Source: Sulfitobacter sp. HGT1 (GTDB lineage Bacteria; Pseudomonadota; Alphaproteobacteria; Rhodobacterales; Rhodobacteraceae). From it: 64,000 nucleotides of DNA. The notes under the pieces were generated by a model. That model saw only the letters and a list, made by a program, of their open reading frames with translations. It made no database searches and was not told the DNA's origin. Positions 47,924-57,161 of the stretch are shown here, in pieces. The position numbers and the translations under genes were made by a program. The stretch covers positions 248,001 through 312,000 of the forward strand of contig NZ_BLWI01000008.1 of assembly GCF_013282155.1 (NCBI RefSeq). Reading direction: 5' to 3'. Numbering within the stretch: the first letter of the stretch is position 1; each line of letters begins with the position of its first letter.

Positions 47924-48190
47924 ATGACCACCAACGAAAACGGCACCCCGACCCCTGCCAAAGTGATTGATCTTGCGACCGAGCAAGTCGCCCTGCCTGC
48001 TGTAACCTTGATTGGTATTTTTGGCAGTCTCGAAGATCCGGGTGCCTTGGTGCGCGACCGCAATGGCCGGATCAGACGGGTCAAGCTGGGCGATGCCATT
48101 GCAGGGGGCACAGTCGCTGCAATCAGTGACAATGCCATCGTCATCGGGATCGGTTCAAAGGCCAAGGTTTTGCAACTTCCCAAATCCTGA
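47924..48190 (+). CDS. Small protein with GspC/PilP-like C-terminal domain
   Basis: 88 residues, start preceded by AAAGG at six bases. The last 50 residues (ALVRDRNGRIRRVKLGDAIA, then GGTVAAISDNAIVI) resemble the homology region of GspC or PilP, a small beta fold that joins envelope secretion or pilus parts. However there is no membrane anchor or signal peptide, so how it would reach the envelope is unclear. It is isolated between purF and a dehydrogenase gene. The domain match is by pattern only. Confidence 0.65.
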   Translation: MTTNENGTPTPAKVIDLATEQVALPAVTLIGIFGSLEDPGALVRDRNGRIRRVKLGDAIAGGTVAAISDNAIVIGIGSKAKVLQLPKS

Positions 48191-48292
48191 TCACGCCACA
48201 CCGGACAGCAACCGGACAACTGGCACGCCTTGCCCGCCCGCGCGGCCAAGCGCCCCCTTGACGCCGCGCATTCCCCCGCGCATATCCCTCCC

Positions 48293-48946
48293 ATGACACA
48301 GAAAACTGCATTGATCACCGGCGCCTCGCGCGGCTTGGGCGCTGCCTTGGCCGAAGCGCTTTGCGATACCCATCACATCATCGCTGTGGCCAAGACCACG
48401 GGAGCGCTCGAGGAACTGGATGACCGCATCCAGGCCCGTGGCGGCAGTGCGACCCTGGCCCCGATGGACGTCACCAACGCCGATGCGATGGCGACCTTGT
48501 GCCGAGGCATCTATGACCGCTGGGGCAGCCTTGATCTGTGGCTCCACACCGCCATCCACGCGGCACCGCTGGCCCCCACCAATCACGTCGATACCAAAGA
48601 CATGGCCAAATCGGTGGCCTGCAACATCACCGCGACCTCGACCCTGATCACCTATGTGTCGCCTTTGCTCGGCCACGCGGGCCAGGCAGTGTTTTTCGAC
48701 GATCCGGTCGTGGGGTCCAAGTTTTACGGGGCCTATGGTGCCACCAAAGCCGCGCAAATCGCGCTGGCCAAGTCTTGGCAGGCCGAGGCCGCCAAAATCG
48801 GGCCAAAGGTGCATATCCTGACCCCCGCGCCGATGCCCACGGCGACCCGCGCACGGTTCCATCCCGGTGAATCCCGCGATGGTCTGGCCAGCCCCCAGTC
48901 TCAGGCCGCCGCGATCTTGACCGCCCTTGGGTCTTCTCTGGCTTAA
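48293..48946 (+). CDS. Short-chain dehydrogenase/reductase
   Basis: 217 residues, a compact SDR. The cofactor loop is TGASRGLGAAL and the catalytic Tyr-Lys pair is YGATKAA. The usual active-site serine strand is altered (AVFFDDPVVGSKF). The start follows CCCTCCC with no clear Shine-Dalgarno, so the start is less certain. The final codons and stop lie inside repeat copy D. Substrate unknown. Confidence 0.8.
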   Translation: MTQKTALITGASRGLGAALAEALCDTHHIIAVAKTTGALEELDDRIQARGGSATLAPMDVTNADAMATLCRGIYDRWGSLDLWLHTAIHAAPLAPTNHVDTKDMAKSVACNITATSTLITYVSPLLGHAGQAVFFDDPVVGSKFYGAYGATKAAQIALAKSWQAEAAKIGPKVHILTPAPMPTATRARFHPGESRDGLASPQSQAAAILTALGSSLA

Positions 48947-48965
48947 AAATATCCTCGCCGAAGGC
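48933..48965 (+). repeat. Dispersed intergenic repeat, copy D
   Basis: CTTCTCTGGCTTAAAAATAT then CCTCGCCGAAGGC. It overlaps the last four codons and the stop of the SDR gene, so the repeat contributes the end of that protein. It shares the core with copies B, C and E. Confidence 0.75.
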
Positions 48966-49018
48966 TCCTGCCTTGCCGCGCCCACGTCCCTCGCATATCA
49001 AGGCGCAAAGGGGATATT

Positions 49019-49804
49019 ATGCGCATTCTGATTACCAACGATGACGGCATCCACGCACCGGGCCTCAAGACGCTTCACGCCATCGCAACCACCCTTGCGG
49101 GCCCCACGGGCGAGGTCTGGACCGTCGCCCCGGCCTATGAACAATCGGGCGTTGCCCATTGCATCAGCTATACCCGCCCGATGATGGTTGAACGGATCGG
49201 AAAACACGCATTTTCCGTCGAAGGCAGCCCCGCAGATTGCATTCTGGCCGCGCTGCACGATTCCATGAAGGACGCGCCCCCCGATCTGGTCCTGTCGGGC
49301 GTGAACCGGGGCAATAACGCGGCTGAAAACGCGATGTATTCCGGCACCATCGGCGGTGCGATGGAAGCCGCGCTTCAAGGCATTCCGGCGGTCGCCCTGT
49401 CGCAGTATTTCGGTCCCGCCAACCGCGTTCTGGACGATGCCTTCGAGGCCGCCGCCGAACATGGTGTCGACGTGATCCGCCGTATCCTTGATGCGACGCC
49501 CGCGCATACGGATGGCTACCGTTTGTTTTATAACGTGAATTTCCCCCCGACAGCTGCCGCTGATGTGCAGGGAATCCGCCTTGCCCCCCAAGGCATCCGC
49601 AGCGATACCAGCTTTTCCACCACGCCCCATGTCTCGCCTGCGGGGCGGCGGTTCTTGTGGATTCAAGGGGCCGACCAGCAAATCCCCACCGCCGCCGACA
49701 CCGATGCAGCGCTGAACCTGCAAGGCTATATTTCCGTAACGCCCATGCGCGCCGATTTCACCGCGCATGACAGTTTTGCGGCCCTCAAAGCGATCAATAC
49801 ATGA
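49019..49804 (+). CDS. surE: 5'/3'-nucleotidase SurE
   Basis: Dephosphorylates nucleoside monophosphates, a stationary-phase survival function. 261 residues. [15 protein letters not shown] holds the metal-binding Asp pair (8, 9), and [19 protein letters not shown] is the family signature. AAGGGGATATT precedes the start. Its stop overlaps the pcm start by four bases (ATGA), and nlpD follows, the conserved surE-pcm-nlpD order. Confidence 0.96.
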   Translation: MRILITNDDGIHAPGLKTLHAIATTLAGPTGEVWTVAPAYEQSGVAHCISYTRPMMVERIGKHAFSVEGSPADCILAALHDSMKDAPPDLVLSGVNRGNNAAENAMYSGTIGGAMEAALQGIPAVALSQYFGPANRVLDDAFEAAAEHGVDVIRRILDATPAHTDGYRLFYNVNFPPTAAADVQGIRLAPQGIRSDTSFSTTPHVSPAGRRFLWIQGADQQIPTAADTDAALNLQGYISVTPMRADFTAHDSFAALKAINT

Positions 49805-50460
49805 CCGACGAGGAAGACATCTCGAGCGCGGAACGCAAGATGCAGTTTCTTTACGCCTTGCGTTCAAAGGGCGTCACCGAAACGCGCATCCTGAACGCGA
49901 TGGAGCAGATCGACCGTGGCCCGTTCATCCGCGGCTTGTTCGCGTCCCGCGCCTACGAGGACATGCCCCTGCCGATTGCCTGCGGCCAGACCATCAGCCA
50001 GCCCTCGGTGGTGGCGCTGATGACCCAGGCGCTCGAGGTGACCCCCCGCGACAAGGTGCTCGAGGTGGGCACAGGATCGGGCTATCAGGCGGCGATCCTC
50101 AGCAAGCTGGCGCGGCGGGTCTATACCATCGACCGCCACCGCAGGTTGGTCCAAGAAGCGCGCGAAATCTTTGACGCGCTCGATCTGGCCAATATCACGG
50201 CGATCACAGGCGACGGCAGCTTTGGCTTGCCCGAACAGGCCCCGTTCGACCGCATCATTGTGACAGCCGCCGCCGAAGACCCCCCCGGCCCCTTGGTTGC
50301 CCAGCTCAAAGTGGGCGGGATCATGGTCGTGCCTGTGGGCCAGTCCGACGCGGTTCAGCACCTGATCCGGGTGCGCAAAACCGAAACCGGTCTTGAATAT
50401 GACGAACTGCGCAAGGTCCGTTTTGTACCCTTGCTTGAAGGATTGGGCAAAGACAGCTAA
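49801..50460 (+). CDS. pcm: Protein-L-isoaspartate O-methyltransferase
   Basis: Repairs isoaspartyl damage in proteins using S-adenosylmethionine. 219 residues. [19 protein letters not shown] is the SAM-binding loop, and [15 protein letters not shown] is the substrate block. Coupled to surE by the ATGA overlap. nlpD starts 77 bases later. Confidence 0.95.
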   Translation: MTDEEDISSAERKMQFLYALRSKGVTETRILNAMEQIDRGPFIRGLFASRAYEDMPLPIACGQTISQPSVVALMTQALEVTPRDKVLEVGTGSGYQAAILSKLARRVYTIDRHRRLVQEAREIFDALDLANITAITGDGSFGLPEQAPFDRIIVTAAAEDPPGPLVAQLKVGGIMVVPVGQSDAVQHLIRVRKTETGLEYDELRKVRFVPLLEGLGKDS

Positions 50461-50537
50461 ATGCTGTATAGGCAAGGTAACTCCGGATCACATGGAGGCC
50501 GAGGACCGAATGCCGCGAAAGACATGAGGACAAGCAG

Positions 50538-51776
50538 ATGATCTACCCGATGGCTATCCGACCCCTTAGGTTGGCGGTGTTGGCAGGCAGCAGCGCACTT
50601 TTGCTGGCTGCATGTGATCGCCCCCTTGATTTCGATATGCGCGGCGGCTTTGGCGATGGTTTCACCACAGCCGATGCAGCGACAGGCCCGCTGGCCCCCC
50701 GGCCCGCACCGGATAATCGGGGGGTTATTTCCTATCCGAATTATCAGGTGGTTGTCGCGCGCCGTGGCGATACATTGACGGATGTGGCCAACCGTATTGG
50801 TGCGGATGTTGGCAGCTTGTCACGCTACAACGGCATTGATCCCACTGCCCTTTTGCGCGAAGGCGAGATCATCGCCCTTCAGAACCGTGTGGCCGAACCA
50901 TCGCCCGCGACAGGGGCCTCGGGCACCGGCCCGATCACCACGCAAGCCATTGATATTCAAACACTTGCGGATGGTGCCATCAACCGCGCGCCAGCGTCGC
51001 CCACGGTTCAGACCGCAGCCCTGCCCGCCACGCAGACCCGCGAAAACCCGAAGAAACAGACAGGCAGCGAACCCGTGCGTCACAAGGTCGAGCGGGGCGA
51101 AACCGCCTATACGATCGCGCGGCTTTACAGCGTACCCGTCGCCACCTTGGCGGAATGGAACGGCCTGGGGGCGGATTTCTCGATCCGCGAGGGTCAGTTC
51201 CTGTTGATTCCTGTTCCACAGCAAGCCGCACCCCAACGCAGTGCCGCGGTCCCTGCAACGGCCACAGCCGCCACGACAATGCCCGGTGTCGGATCTCCGA
51301 CACCTACCCCGCCCAGTGCCGCCAAACCCCTGCCACCGGTAGAGCCCGCGGTGAAACCCGCCACAGTGGAACCGGCAGCGGCAAAACCTGTGGCAGATGT
51401 CGGCAGAACCACAAAACCCGTTTCGGCAGGTCGCATGACACCGCCCGTTCAGGGCAGCATTATCCGCGCATATTCCAAAGGCAAGAACGAGGGGATCAAC
51501 ATCAAGGGAACCCCCGGCGGCGCGGTCAAAGCAGCGGATAGCGGCACAGTCGCAGCCATCACAAAAAGCGCCGAAGGTGTGCCGATTGTCGTGATCCGTC
51601 ACCCTGACAACCTGTTGACCGTCTATGCCAATGTCGCGAATGTCAGCGTGGCAAAAGGCGATAACGTGGCAAAAGGTGCCACCATCGCCAAGCTGCGCGG
51701 CGGCGACGATTCATTTGTGCATTTCGAAGTGCGCAACGGTTTTGACAGCGTCGACCCGACCCCCTACCTGAACTGA
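50538..51776 (+). CDS. nlpD: NlpD-like lipoprotein: two LysM domains and a degenerate LytM domain
   Basis: 412 residues. A lipoprotein signal ends LLLAAC, so Cys26 is lipidated and the protein sits on the outer membrane. LysM domains at about residues 70-115 and 180-228 bind peptidoglycan. A Pro/Ala-rich linker follows, then an M23/LytM-like domain (about 298-412). The M23 zinc motifs are degraded: the usual HxGxD is KNEGIN, and HxH is reduced to HFEVR. It is therefore probably an amidase activator like E. coli NlpD rather than an enzyme. It closes the surE-pcm-nlpD group. Confidence 0.88.
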   Translation: MIYPMAIRPLRLAVLAGSSALLLAACDRPLDFDMRGGFGDGFTTADAATGPLAPRPAPDNRGVISYPNYQVVVARRGDTLTDVANRIGADVGSLSRYNGIDPTALLREGEIIALQNRVAEPSPATGASGTGPITTQAIDIQTLADGAINRAPASPTVQTAALPATQTRENPKKQTGSEPVRHKVERGETAYTIARLYSVPVATLAEWNGLGADFSIREGQFLLIPVPQQAAPQRSAAVPATATAATTMPGVGSPTPTPPSAAKPLPPVEPAVKPATVEPAAAKPVADVGRTTKPVSAGRMTPPVQGSIIRAYSKGKNEGINIKGTPGGAVKAADSGTVAAITKSAEGVPIVVIRHPDNLLTVYANVANVSVAKGDNVAKGATIAKLRGGDDSFVHFEVRNGFDSVDPTPYLN

Positions 51777-51803
51777 TCCAGCTTTGAATAAGCGGTTTCG
51801 CAG

Positions 51804-51825
51804 GCGCGCCAATCTTGCGGCGCGC
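51804..51825 (+). terminator. Hairpin after nlpD in the convergent gap
   Basis: GCGCGCC-AATCTTGC-GGCGCGC is a 7-bp GC stem about 28 bases after the nlpD stop. There is no T-run on either side, so it may be a Rho-linked pause or a stabilising structure. It is listed as a weak terminator candidate between nlpD and the convergent ATPase gene. Confidence 0.4.
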
Positions 51826-51874
51826 TTGCATAAATCACCTGTGAGTGATGTTTGGGCCCCGACGCAAGCCGCGC

Positions 51875-52714
51875 TTAAAGCGTAACGCCCCGACGGCCCG
51901 CCAGATCAACGAAATACTGCCACGCCACCCGGCCCGACCGTGATCCGCGCGTCGCCTGCCATTCAATCGCCTCGGCATGGAGCGTCGGCTGATCGATCTC
52001 GATCCCGTGCGCATCACAATAGCCACGGATCATCTCAAGAAACTGCTGCTGGTCACAGGCGTGAAAGCCAAGCCACAAACCGAAACGGTCCGACAGGGAT
52101 ACCTTTTCCTCGACCGCTTCGGCAGGGTTGATCGCCGATCCACGTTCGTTTTCGATCATGTCGCGCGGCATCAGGTGACGCCGGTTCGACGTTGCATATA
52201 AAACGACATTATCCGGCCGCCCTTCAATGCCGCCATCCAGCACAGCCTTCAACGACTTGTATTGCGCATCATCATTGCCAAAGCTCAGATCGTCGCAAAA
52301 CAGGATAAACCGGTAAGGTGCATGGCGAAGATGGGCCAGCAAACGGCCGACCGACGGCAGGTCTTCGCGTTGCAATTCAACGATGCGCAAGGCGCTATGC
52401 GTTGCCTGAACATGGGCATGTACCGCTTTGACAAGGCTGGATTTTCCCATCCCCCGCGCGCCCCAAAGCAGGGCGTTGTTGGCAGGCAGACCTGCGGCAA
52501 ACTGGGTGGTGTTCGCCAGCAACGTATCACGCGCCCGGTCAACGCCCACCAGCAACCCCAGATCAATTTTGCTGACCTTGGGCACGGGCACCAGCTGGTC
52601 CGGCCCCGTGTGCCAGACAAAGGCCCCGGCAGCGTCGAAATCAGGAGCTTTCAGCGGCGCCGGAGATATCCTCTCGAGCGCCGCCGCGATGCGGTCTAAG
52701 GGATCGTCGATCAC
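51875..52714 (-). CDS. DUF815-type AAA ATPase, GTG start
   Basis: 279 residues. Walker A is [15 protein letters not shown], Walker B is [11 protein letters not shown] and sensor 1 is [13 protein letters not shown], the DUF815 pattern of AAA ATPases of unknown role. The start is GTG overlapping the tatC stop (GTGA), with GAGGAT at nine bases, so translation is coupled to tatC. Being in the tat message hints at envelope quality control, but that is only positional. Confidence 0.88.
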   Translation of the reverse strand: MIDDPLDRIAAALERISPAPLKAPDFDAAGAFVWHTGPDQLVPVPKVSKIDLGLLVGVDRARDTLLANTTQFAAGLPANNALLWGARGMGKSSLVKAVHAHVQATHSALRIVELQREDLPSVGRLLAHLRHAPYRFILFCDDLSFGNDDAQYKSLKAVLDGGIEGRPDNVVLYATSNRRHLMPRDMIENERGSAINPAEAVEEKVSLSDRFGLWLGFHACDQQQFLEMIRGYCDAHGIEIDQPTLHAEAIEWQATRGSRSGRVAWQYFVDLAGRRGVTL

Positions 52715-53589
52715 TTGCCGTCATCCTCGTCGAATTCCGCCATCAGGGGGTCTTCGTCTTCGTCGTCGTAATACCCTTCGGCGCGCAATTTCTCTTCGCG
52801 CTGGCGTTCAACACGGCGCACCAGCATGATCGAAATCTCGTAAAGGCCATAGACCACCACGAACAGAATGATTTGCGTAATCACATCCGGTGGCGTCACC
52901 AAAGCGGCCAGAACCAGAATGCCGACAACCGCGTATTTACGCACGTTGCCAAGCCCCTCGGCACTGACCAACCCGGCCTTGCCCATCAAGGTCAACAACA
53001 CAGGAAGCTGGAAACACAGACCGAACGCCACGATGAATTTGATCGTCAGGCTCAGGTATTCCTGTGCAGACCCCTGAAAGGCGATCGCGGCAATACCCTG
53101 CCCGTCTTTGCCCCCGTCGCCCACCAATGTGCCCGCTTGCTGGAACCCAAGGAAGAAATCGAAAGCCAGCGGCGTGACCACATAAAAGGCAAAAGCAGCG
53201 CCCAAAAAGAACATCAAAGGGCTGGAAATCAGAAACGGCAGGAACGCGCCCTTTTCGTTTTTATACAGCCCCGGTGCCACAAACCGCCACAGCTGGTAGC
53301 TGATATAGGGGAAACCCAACACCAAACCGCCCAAAAGCGAGATCGAAATCGCGACAAAGAAACCTTCTTGCAGCTTGATCAGGATCAACCCGCAATCCTC
53401 CTGGCCCCGCTCGGCCATGGCCGAACACAACGGGTGGGTCAGAAAGTTAAAGATCGGATTCCAAACAGTAAAGCAAATCACCATCCCGATGATAAACGCG
53501 ATCACGGAATGGATCAGCCGCGTGCGCAGCTCTGCCAGATGTTCGATCAGCGGGGCGGCGCTGTCGTCAATATCGTCCGAAGCACTCAT
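52711..53589 (-). CDS. tatC: Sec-independent protein translocase TatC
   Basis: Core receptor of the twin-arginine translocase, which exports folded proteins. 292 residues with six spans. [17 protein letters not shown] is the conserved N-terminal helix contacting twin-arginine signals. An acidic C-terminal tail ([16 protein letters not shown]) is unusually long. Start overlaps the tatB stop by four bases; its stop overlaps the DUF815 start. Confidence 0.96.
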   Translation of the reverse strand: MSASDDIDDSAAPLIEHLAELRTRLIHSVIAFIIGMVICFTVWNPIFNFLTHPLCSAMAERGQEDCGLILIKLQEGFFVAISISLLGGLVLGFPYISYQLWRFVAPGLYKNEKGAFLPFLISSPLMFFLGAAFAFYVVTPLAFDFFLGFQQAGTLVGDGGKDGQGIAAIAFQGSAQEYLSLTIKFIVAFGLCFQLPVLLTLMGKAGLVSAEGLGNVRKYAVVGILVLAALVTPPDVITQIILFVVVYGLYEISIMLVRRVERQREEKLRAEGYYDDEDEDPLMAEFDEDDGK

Positions 53590-54179
53590 GTTTCACTCTT
53601 TTTTGCCGCTGGCTTTTTAGCCGCAGGTTTCTTGGCTGCGGGCTTTGCAGCCGGCTTTTTCGCGGCCGCCGCTTTCGGCGCAGCAGGCTTTTTCGCAGGC
53701 GTCTTTTTTGCAGCTGCCGGTTTGGCTGCCGGTGTCGCAGGCTTGGCCAGATGTGCCACCTCGGCATCCGCCGCCGCCAACGCCTCTTTCGCTTCGCGCT
53801 GCTTGCGCTCGGCAATTGTGCGGTCGCGCACGGCCTGCATCTTTTTGGCATCCTCCGCCCGCTTGGCCGCCAGTTTGCCGGTCTCGCTATCCGGGTTGAT
53901 GTCGGCCAGGGACTTGGTCGCCGATTTGACCCCGTCCATTGCAGTGCCCAGCGGATTGGTCGCCGCCTTGAGCGACTTGTTCAACCCCGATGATATTTCG
54001 CGCATGCCGGTGTCATCCGCCGCGTCATTCATTGCGCTGCTAAACTCGCGCGCCATGCCTTTGGCCTTACCCACGAACTGCCCCACCTTGCGAAACAAGA
54101 CAGGCAGGTCCTTGGGGCCCACCACGATCAAGGCAACGACGCCAACGACCAATAACTCCGACCACCCCATATCAAACAT
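53586..54179 (-). CDS. tatB: Sec-independent protein translocase TatB
   Basis: Partner of TatC in signal-peptide recognition. 197 residues. [20 protein letters not shown] is the single N-terminal span, then [18 protein letters not shown] is the amphipathic helix. The last 45 residues are an Ala/Lys/Pro repeat ([18 protein letters not shown]), a basic low-complexity tail longer than in E. coli. It is six bases from tatA and overlaps tatC. Confidence 0.95.
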   Translation of the reverse strand: MFDMGWSELLVVGVVALIVVGPKDLPVLFRKVGQFVGKAKGMAREFSSAMNDAADDTGMREISSGLNKSLKAATNPLGTAMDGVKSATKSLADINPDSETGKLAAKRAEDAKKMQAVRDRTIAERKQREAKEALAAADAEVAHLAKPATPAAKPAAAKKTPAKKPAAPKAAAAKKPAAKPAAKKPAAKKPAAKKSET

Positions 54180-54185
54180 GGCGGG

Positions 54186-54422
54186 TTACACCTTGTCCTT
54201 GTCGGTCTTGATTTCGGTCACAACGGCAGACTCGTCAGACAATTCAGCTTTGTCATCGCTGGCATTCTTGATGTCTTCTTCGCCCTCGTTGATGCCCTTT
54301 TTAAAGCTGGTGATGCCTTTGCCGACTTCACCCATCAGGCTTGAAATCTTGCCACGTCCAAACAGGACCAGCACAACAACAGCGATCAACAGAAGGCCGG
54401 GAAGGCCGATATTATTAAACAT
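54186..54422 (-). CDS. tatA: Sec-independent protein translocase TatA
   Basis: Forms the pore-like oligomer of the twin-arginine system. 78 residues from the ATG preceded by GGAGA; the same frame is open far upstream but that part is antisense to the WYL regulator. [20 protein letters not shown] is the membrane span, [17 protein letters not shown] the hinge and amphipathic helix, followed by an acidic tail. First gene of the tatABC-DUF815 operon. Confidence 0.95.
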   Translation of the reverse strand: MFNNIGLPGLLLIAVVVLVLFGRGKISSLMGEVGKGITSFKKGINEGEEDIKNASDDKAELSDESAVVTEIKTDKDKV

Positions 54423-54632
54423 AGTTTTCTCCACATCCAAAGCAGGCGAACGCAGTTCCCGCGTCCGGTTCCGTTTCTGTCTATGTCTGACCGACCCGGG
54501 CTTGAAGGGGGAAACACCCCAAGGCCCGGCCAATTCCACCAGTTTTCCGCAACAGCTTCGATCCGCGATCAACAGCTGACAGTTTTTTGGCAGTTGCCTT
54601 GGCAATCCCCGGCTTTTGTGGCACATAACCCC

Positions 54633-55271
54633 ATGAACCGCTCTGACCGCCTCTTTGCCTTGCTCGATACGCTCGGCGATTACAGCCTGCACCGGGCCGA
54701 AGATCTGGCTGCGGCACAGAATGTGTCGCTGCGCACGCTGTACCGCGACATCGGCCGGCTGCAATCCTCAGGCGTGCCCGTGACAGGCACACGCGGCGCA
54801 GGCTACCGGCTGGAACCGGCCACCACATTGCCACCGTTGACCCTGACCGATCCCGAAATCGAAGCACTGCAACTCGCCCTCGCCATCGTGCTGGAAACCA
54901 CGGACCCCGCCCTGAAATCCGCCGCGACCGCATTGGCAGCCAAGATCGACGCAAGCCTGCCGCTCGAGACATCCGCCACCGATACAGACTGGCAACAGAT
55001 CGAACACCCGTTTGCCAATGCCGCCCGTGGCATGGGGCATCTGCCCATTCTGCGCGCCGCAATCCGCGCCCGCCAGAAACTCAAGCTGGTCTATAACGCC
55101 CCCGACGCGACCCTGCGCAGCCTGATCCTGCACCCCGCGTCGCTCCAGCATCAGGCCCGCAGCTGGATTCTGAAAGGTTGGGACGAAACCCGAAACGCAC
55201 AGGTCTCCTTGCGTCTTGATCTGATCGAAAACGCAGAGCCCCTACCCGAGCTTTTCACCCCAAAGGTCTAA
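54633..55271 (+). CDS. HTH/WYL-domain transcriptional regulator (YafY-like)
   Basis: 212 residues from the ATG at the start of the DNA-binding domain ([17 protein letters not shown]); the frame is open upstream but overlaps tatA. An HTH_11 domain covers about 1-60 ([18 protein letters not shown]). The WYL-like domain (about 130-212) has the motif position as SWILKGW, a diverged WYL. It is divergent from tatA across about 210 bases; whether it regulates tat is unknown. Its stop lies two bases before repeat copy E. Confidence 0.8.
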   Translation: MNRSDRLFALLDTLGDYSLHRAEDLAAAQNVSLRTLYRDIGRLQSSGVPVTGTRGAGYRLEPATTLPPLTLTDPEIEALQLALAIVLETTDPALKSAATALAAKIDASLPLETSATDTDWQQIEHPFANAARGMGHLPILRAAIRARQKLKLVYNAPDATLRSLILHPASLQHQARSWILKGWDETRNAQVSLRLDLIENAEPLPELFTPKV

Positions 55272-55302
55272 TTCCAAATGGAAAAAAATCCTCGCCGAAG
55301 GC
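55271..55302 (+). repeat. Dispersed intergenic repeat, copy E
   Basis: ATTCCAAATGGAAAAAAATC then CTCGCCGAAGGC, beginning at the WYL stop codon in sense orientation. It combines the TTCCAAATGGAA left half of copy A with the CCTCGCCGAAGGC right half of copies B-D, linking the two subtypes. Confidence 0.75.
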
Positions 55303-55314
55303 ATTGAATCTCTT

Positions 55315-55677
55315 TTATGACGCGCCGCGCAAGCGCCAGCCATCCTGCTTGGGCAAAAACGCCTCGACACTGGCCTGCGCGACGACAATCACCTCATCCC
55401 CGCTTGGCACATTCAGCCCGCCGAACACCGCGCGTACCTGCGCCCGGCCACGCGGCAGTTTGGCGACCAGCGCGTCAATATTCACCTTGTCAGGGTCCTG
55501 CACCGCCACAGTGACCTGCACGCGCATCGCATCATGAGGCAAATCCAGCACGCCAAACAACGGCAAGGATGAATGCCGCAAGGCGTCTTCGATCGCGCGG
55601 GCGCAGGCCTTGGTGTAATCCATGCCGTGCAGGTCATTGCCCATGCCCATCTCGATGATGATCCGCTGCTCAACCAT
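55315..55677 (-). CDS. Lin0512 family protein, paralogue 2
   Basis: 120 residues from MVEQRIIIEMGMGNDLHGMD. It shares the pattern EMGMG-x-DLHG-x-DYTKACARAIEDAL with its upstream neighbour, so the two are tandem paralogues. The ATG overlaps the neighbour's stop by eight bases. Lin0512 proteins are small, conserved and uncharacterised; the ring-like hydrophobic core and repeated Val-rich strands suggest a multimer. No catalytic motif is evident. Confidence 0.8.
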   Translation of the reverse strand: MVEQRIIIEMGMGNDLHGMDYTKACARAIEDALRHSSLPLFGVLDLPHDAMRVQVTVAVQDPDKVNIDALVAKLPRGRAQVRAVFGGLNVPSGDEVIVVAQASVEAFLPKQDGWRLRGAS

Positions 55678-56020
55678 CGGCGCGCTCCATATCAAAGGCC
55701 ACGGACAGCGCCACATTCGCCATGATCGTCGGGTTGCCCTCGCCCTCGGGGCGCGGCACATCCAAGCCGCCGCGTTGCACGTTCACCGTGACATCACCGT
55801 AGGGAAACACCGCCCGCAGCACATCGACATCGACCTGATCGGGCTGCTGCACGCCCACATCCAGCGTGATTTTCATCGCGGATTTATCAAAGCCGAACAG
55901 CTCTGCCAGATTGATCGAATTATGCCACAGCGCATCGCGCACCGCGCGTTCGGCGGCTTGGGTATAATCGGCGCGGCGCAAGGACGACCCCATGCCGAAT
56001 TCAACCATCAACGTCTGCAT
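55670..56020 (-). CDS. Lin0512 family protein, paralogue 1
   Basis: 116 residues from the ATG preceded by AGGGGCAAGGG. VEFGMGSSLRRADYTQAAERAVRDALWHNSI aligns with the start of its neighbour (given here in parts: VEFGMGSSLR and RADYTQAAERAVRDALWHNS). It starts 11 bases after the ABC ATPase stop on the same strand, so the three genes form a likely operon. Function unknown. Two tandem copies suggest a heteromer. Confidence 0.8.
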   Translation of the reverse strand: MQTLMVEFGMGSSLRRADYTQAAERAVRDALWHNSINLAELFGFDKSAMKITLDVGVQQPDQVDVDVLRAVFPYGDVTVNVQRGGLDVPRPEGEGNPTIMANVALSVAFDMERADG

Positions 56021-56031
56021 CCCTTGCCCCT

Positions 56032-57117
56032 TCAGCTTGCCGGAAACACGAAACAGCGGTCGCGCCGGATCGTCAGCCACATCACCGCGCCGGGTTGCGG
56101 CAAAAACACATTAGGCACCGTGGCGCGCAGGCTGCTGCCGTCATGGTCCATCACGAATTCAACAAGGCTTTCATTGCCCATAAACCGCGCCCGCGAAACA
56201 ACGGCACGGGCTGCCGTGCCATCTGTTGCGGTGGGCAATGGCCCCTTGCCCGCACGGTCAAAATCGATCCGCACGTGCTGGGGGCGAAACACGATATCCA
56301 CCTGCGTGCCATCCGGCACACCGGGGGCCAGAAACCGCCCGAAAGGCGTTTGCGCCAGCGCACCCGACACTTCGGCCCGCAACACATTCGCATCGGAAAA
56401 GAACGAGACCGCCGCGCGGTCGATGGGCCGGGTATAGACGTTATAGGGTGCGCCTTGCTGCACGATCTTGCCGTTGCGCATCAGCGCGATCTCGTCGGCC
56501 ATGCGCATGGCCTCTTCGGGCTCGTGGGTGACCAGCAAAACCGCGGTGCCCTCTTCCTTGAGGATACCCAGCGTTTCATCGCGGATGTCATCACGCAAAC
56601 GGTTATCAAGCCCCGAAAACGGCTCGTCCATCAGCATGATCTTGGGGCGCGGGGCAAGGGCGCGGGCCAGTGCCACACGCTGCTGTTCGCCGCCCGACAA
56701 TTGATGCGGATAGCCGTCGATAAACCGCAGCAGGTCAACCCGCTCCAGCAGTTCCTCGACCCGCGCGCGGCGCTCTGCCTTGGTGCCGGTTTTCAGGCCA
56801 AACCCGACATTGCCGGCAACGCTCAGGTGGGGAAACAGGGCAAAGTCCTGAAACATCAGGCCAATCTCGCGCCGTTCTGGCGGGATGCGGAAAACCGTGT
56901 CGCAGATCAGCTTGCCATCCACATGGATCGTGCCGCTGTCTTGCATCTCGACGCCCGCGATCATCCGCAAGGTGGTGGATTTGCCGCAGCCCGACGGCCC
57001 CAGCAGACAGGTCACCTGCCCCGGCATGATCTTGAGGCTGACGTCGTCAACAACAGCGCGGCCGCCATAGCTGCGCTTGAGGTGTTTGATTTCAAGCCGA
57101 GGCTGGATTTGCGTCAT
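56032..57117 (-). CDS. ABC transporter ATP-binding protein (Fbp/Pot-like), orphan
   Basis: 361 residues. Walker A GPSGCGKST (40-48), Q-loop FQDFALFPHLSV, signature LSGGEQQRVALARAL (about 138) and Walker B IMLMDEPFSGLD are complete. A C-terminal TOBE-like domain follows (about 240-361). The type matches importers of ferric iron, polyamines or phosphonates. No permease or binding-protein gene is adjacent, so it must serve a permease elsewhere or act with the Lin0512 proteins. Confidence 0.9.
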   Translation of the reverse strand: MTQIQPRLEIKHLKRSYGGRAVVDDVSLKIMPGQVTCLLGPSGCGKSTTLRMIAGVEMQDSGTIHVDGKLICDTVFRIPPERREIGLMFQDFALFPHLSVAGNVGFGLKTGTKAERRARVEELLERVDLLRFIDGYPHQLSGGEQQRVALARALAPRPKIMLMDEPFSGLDNRLRDDIRDETLGILKEEGTAVLLVTHEPEEAMRMADEIALMRNGKIVQQGAPYNVYTRPIDRAAVSFFSDANVLRAEVSGALAQTPFGRFLAPGVPDGTQVDIVFRPQHVRIDFDRAGKGPLPTATDGTAARAVVSRARFMGNESLVEFVMDHDGSSLRATVPNVFLPQPGAVMWLTIRRDRCFVFPAS

Positions 57118-57161
57118 GGGCTACAGTCTTATCCGATCAATTCGCTCGGGTACGACCGCTA

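Noticed and set aside
46181..47986. 601-codon minus-strand frame opposite purF
   Set aside because: Antisense shadow. purF has an intact active site and family length.
52873..54579. 568-codon plus-strand frame opposite tatC-tatB-tatA
   Set aside because: It spans three genuine, coupled genes on the other strand; its Ala-rich part is just the complement of the TatB tail.
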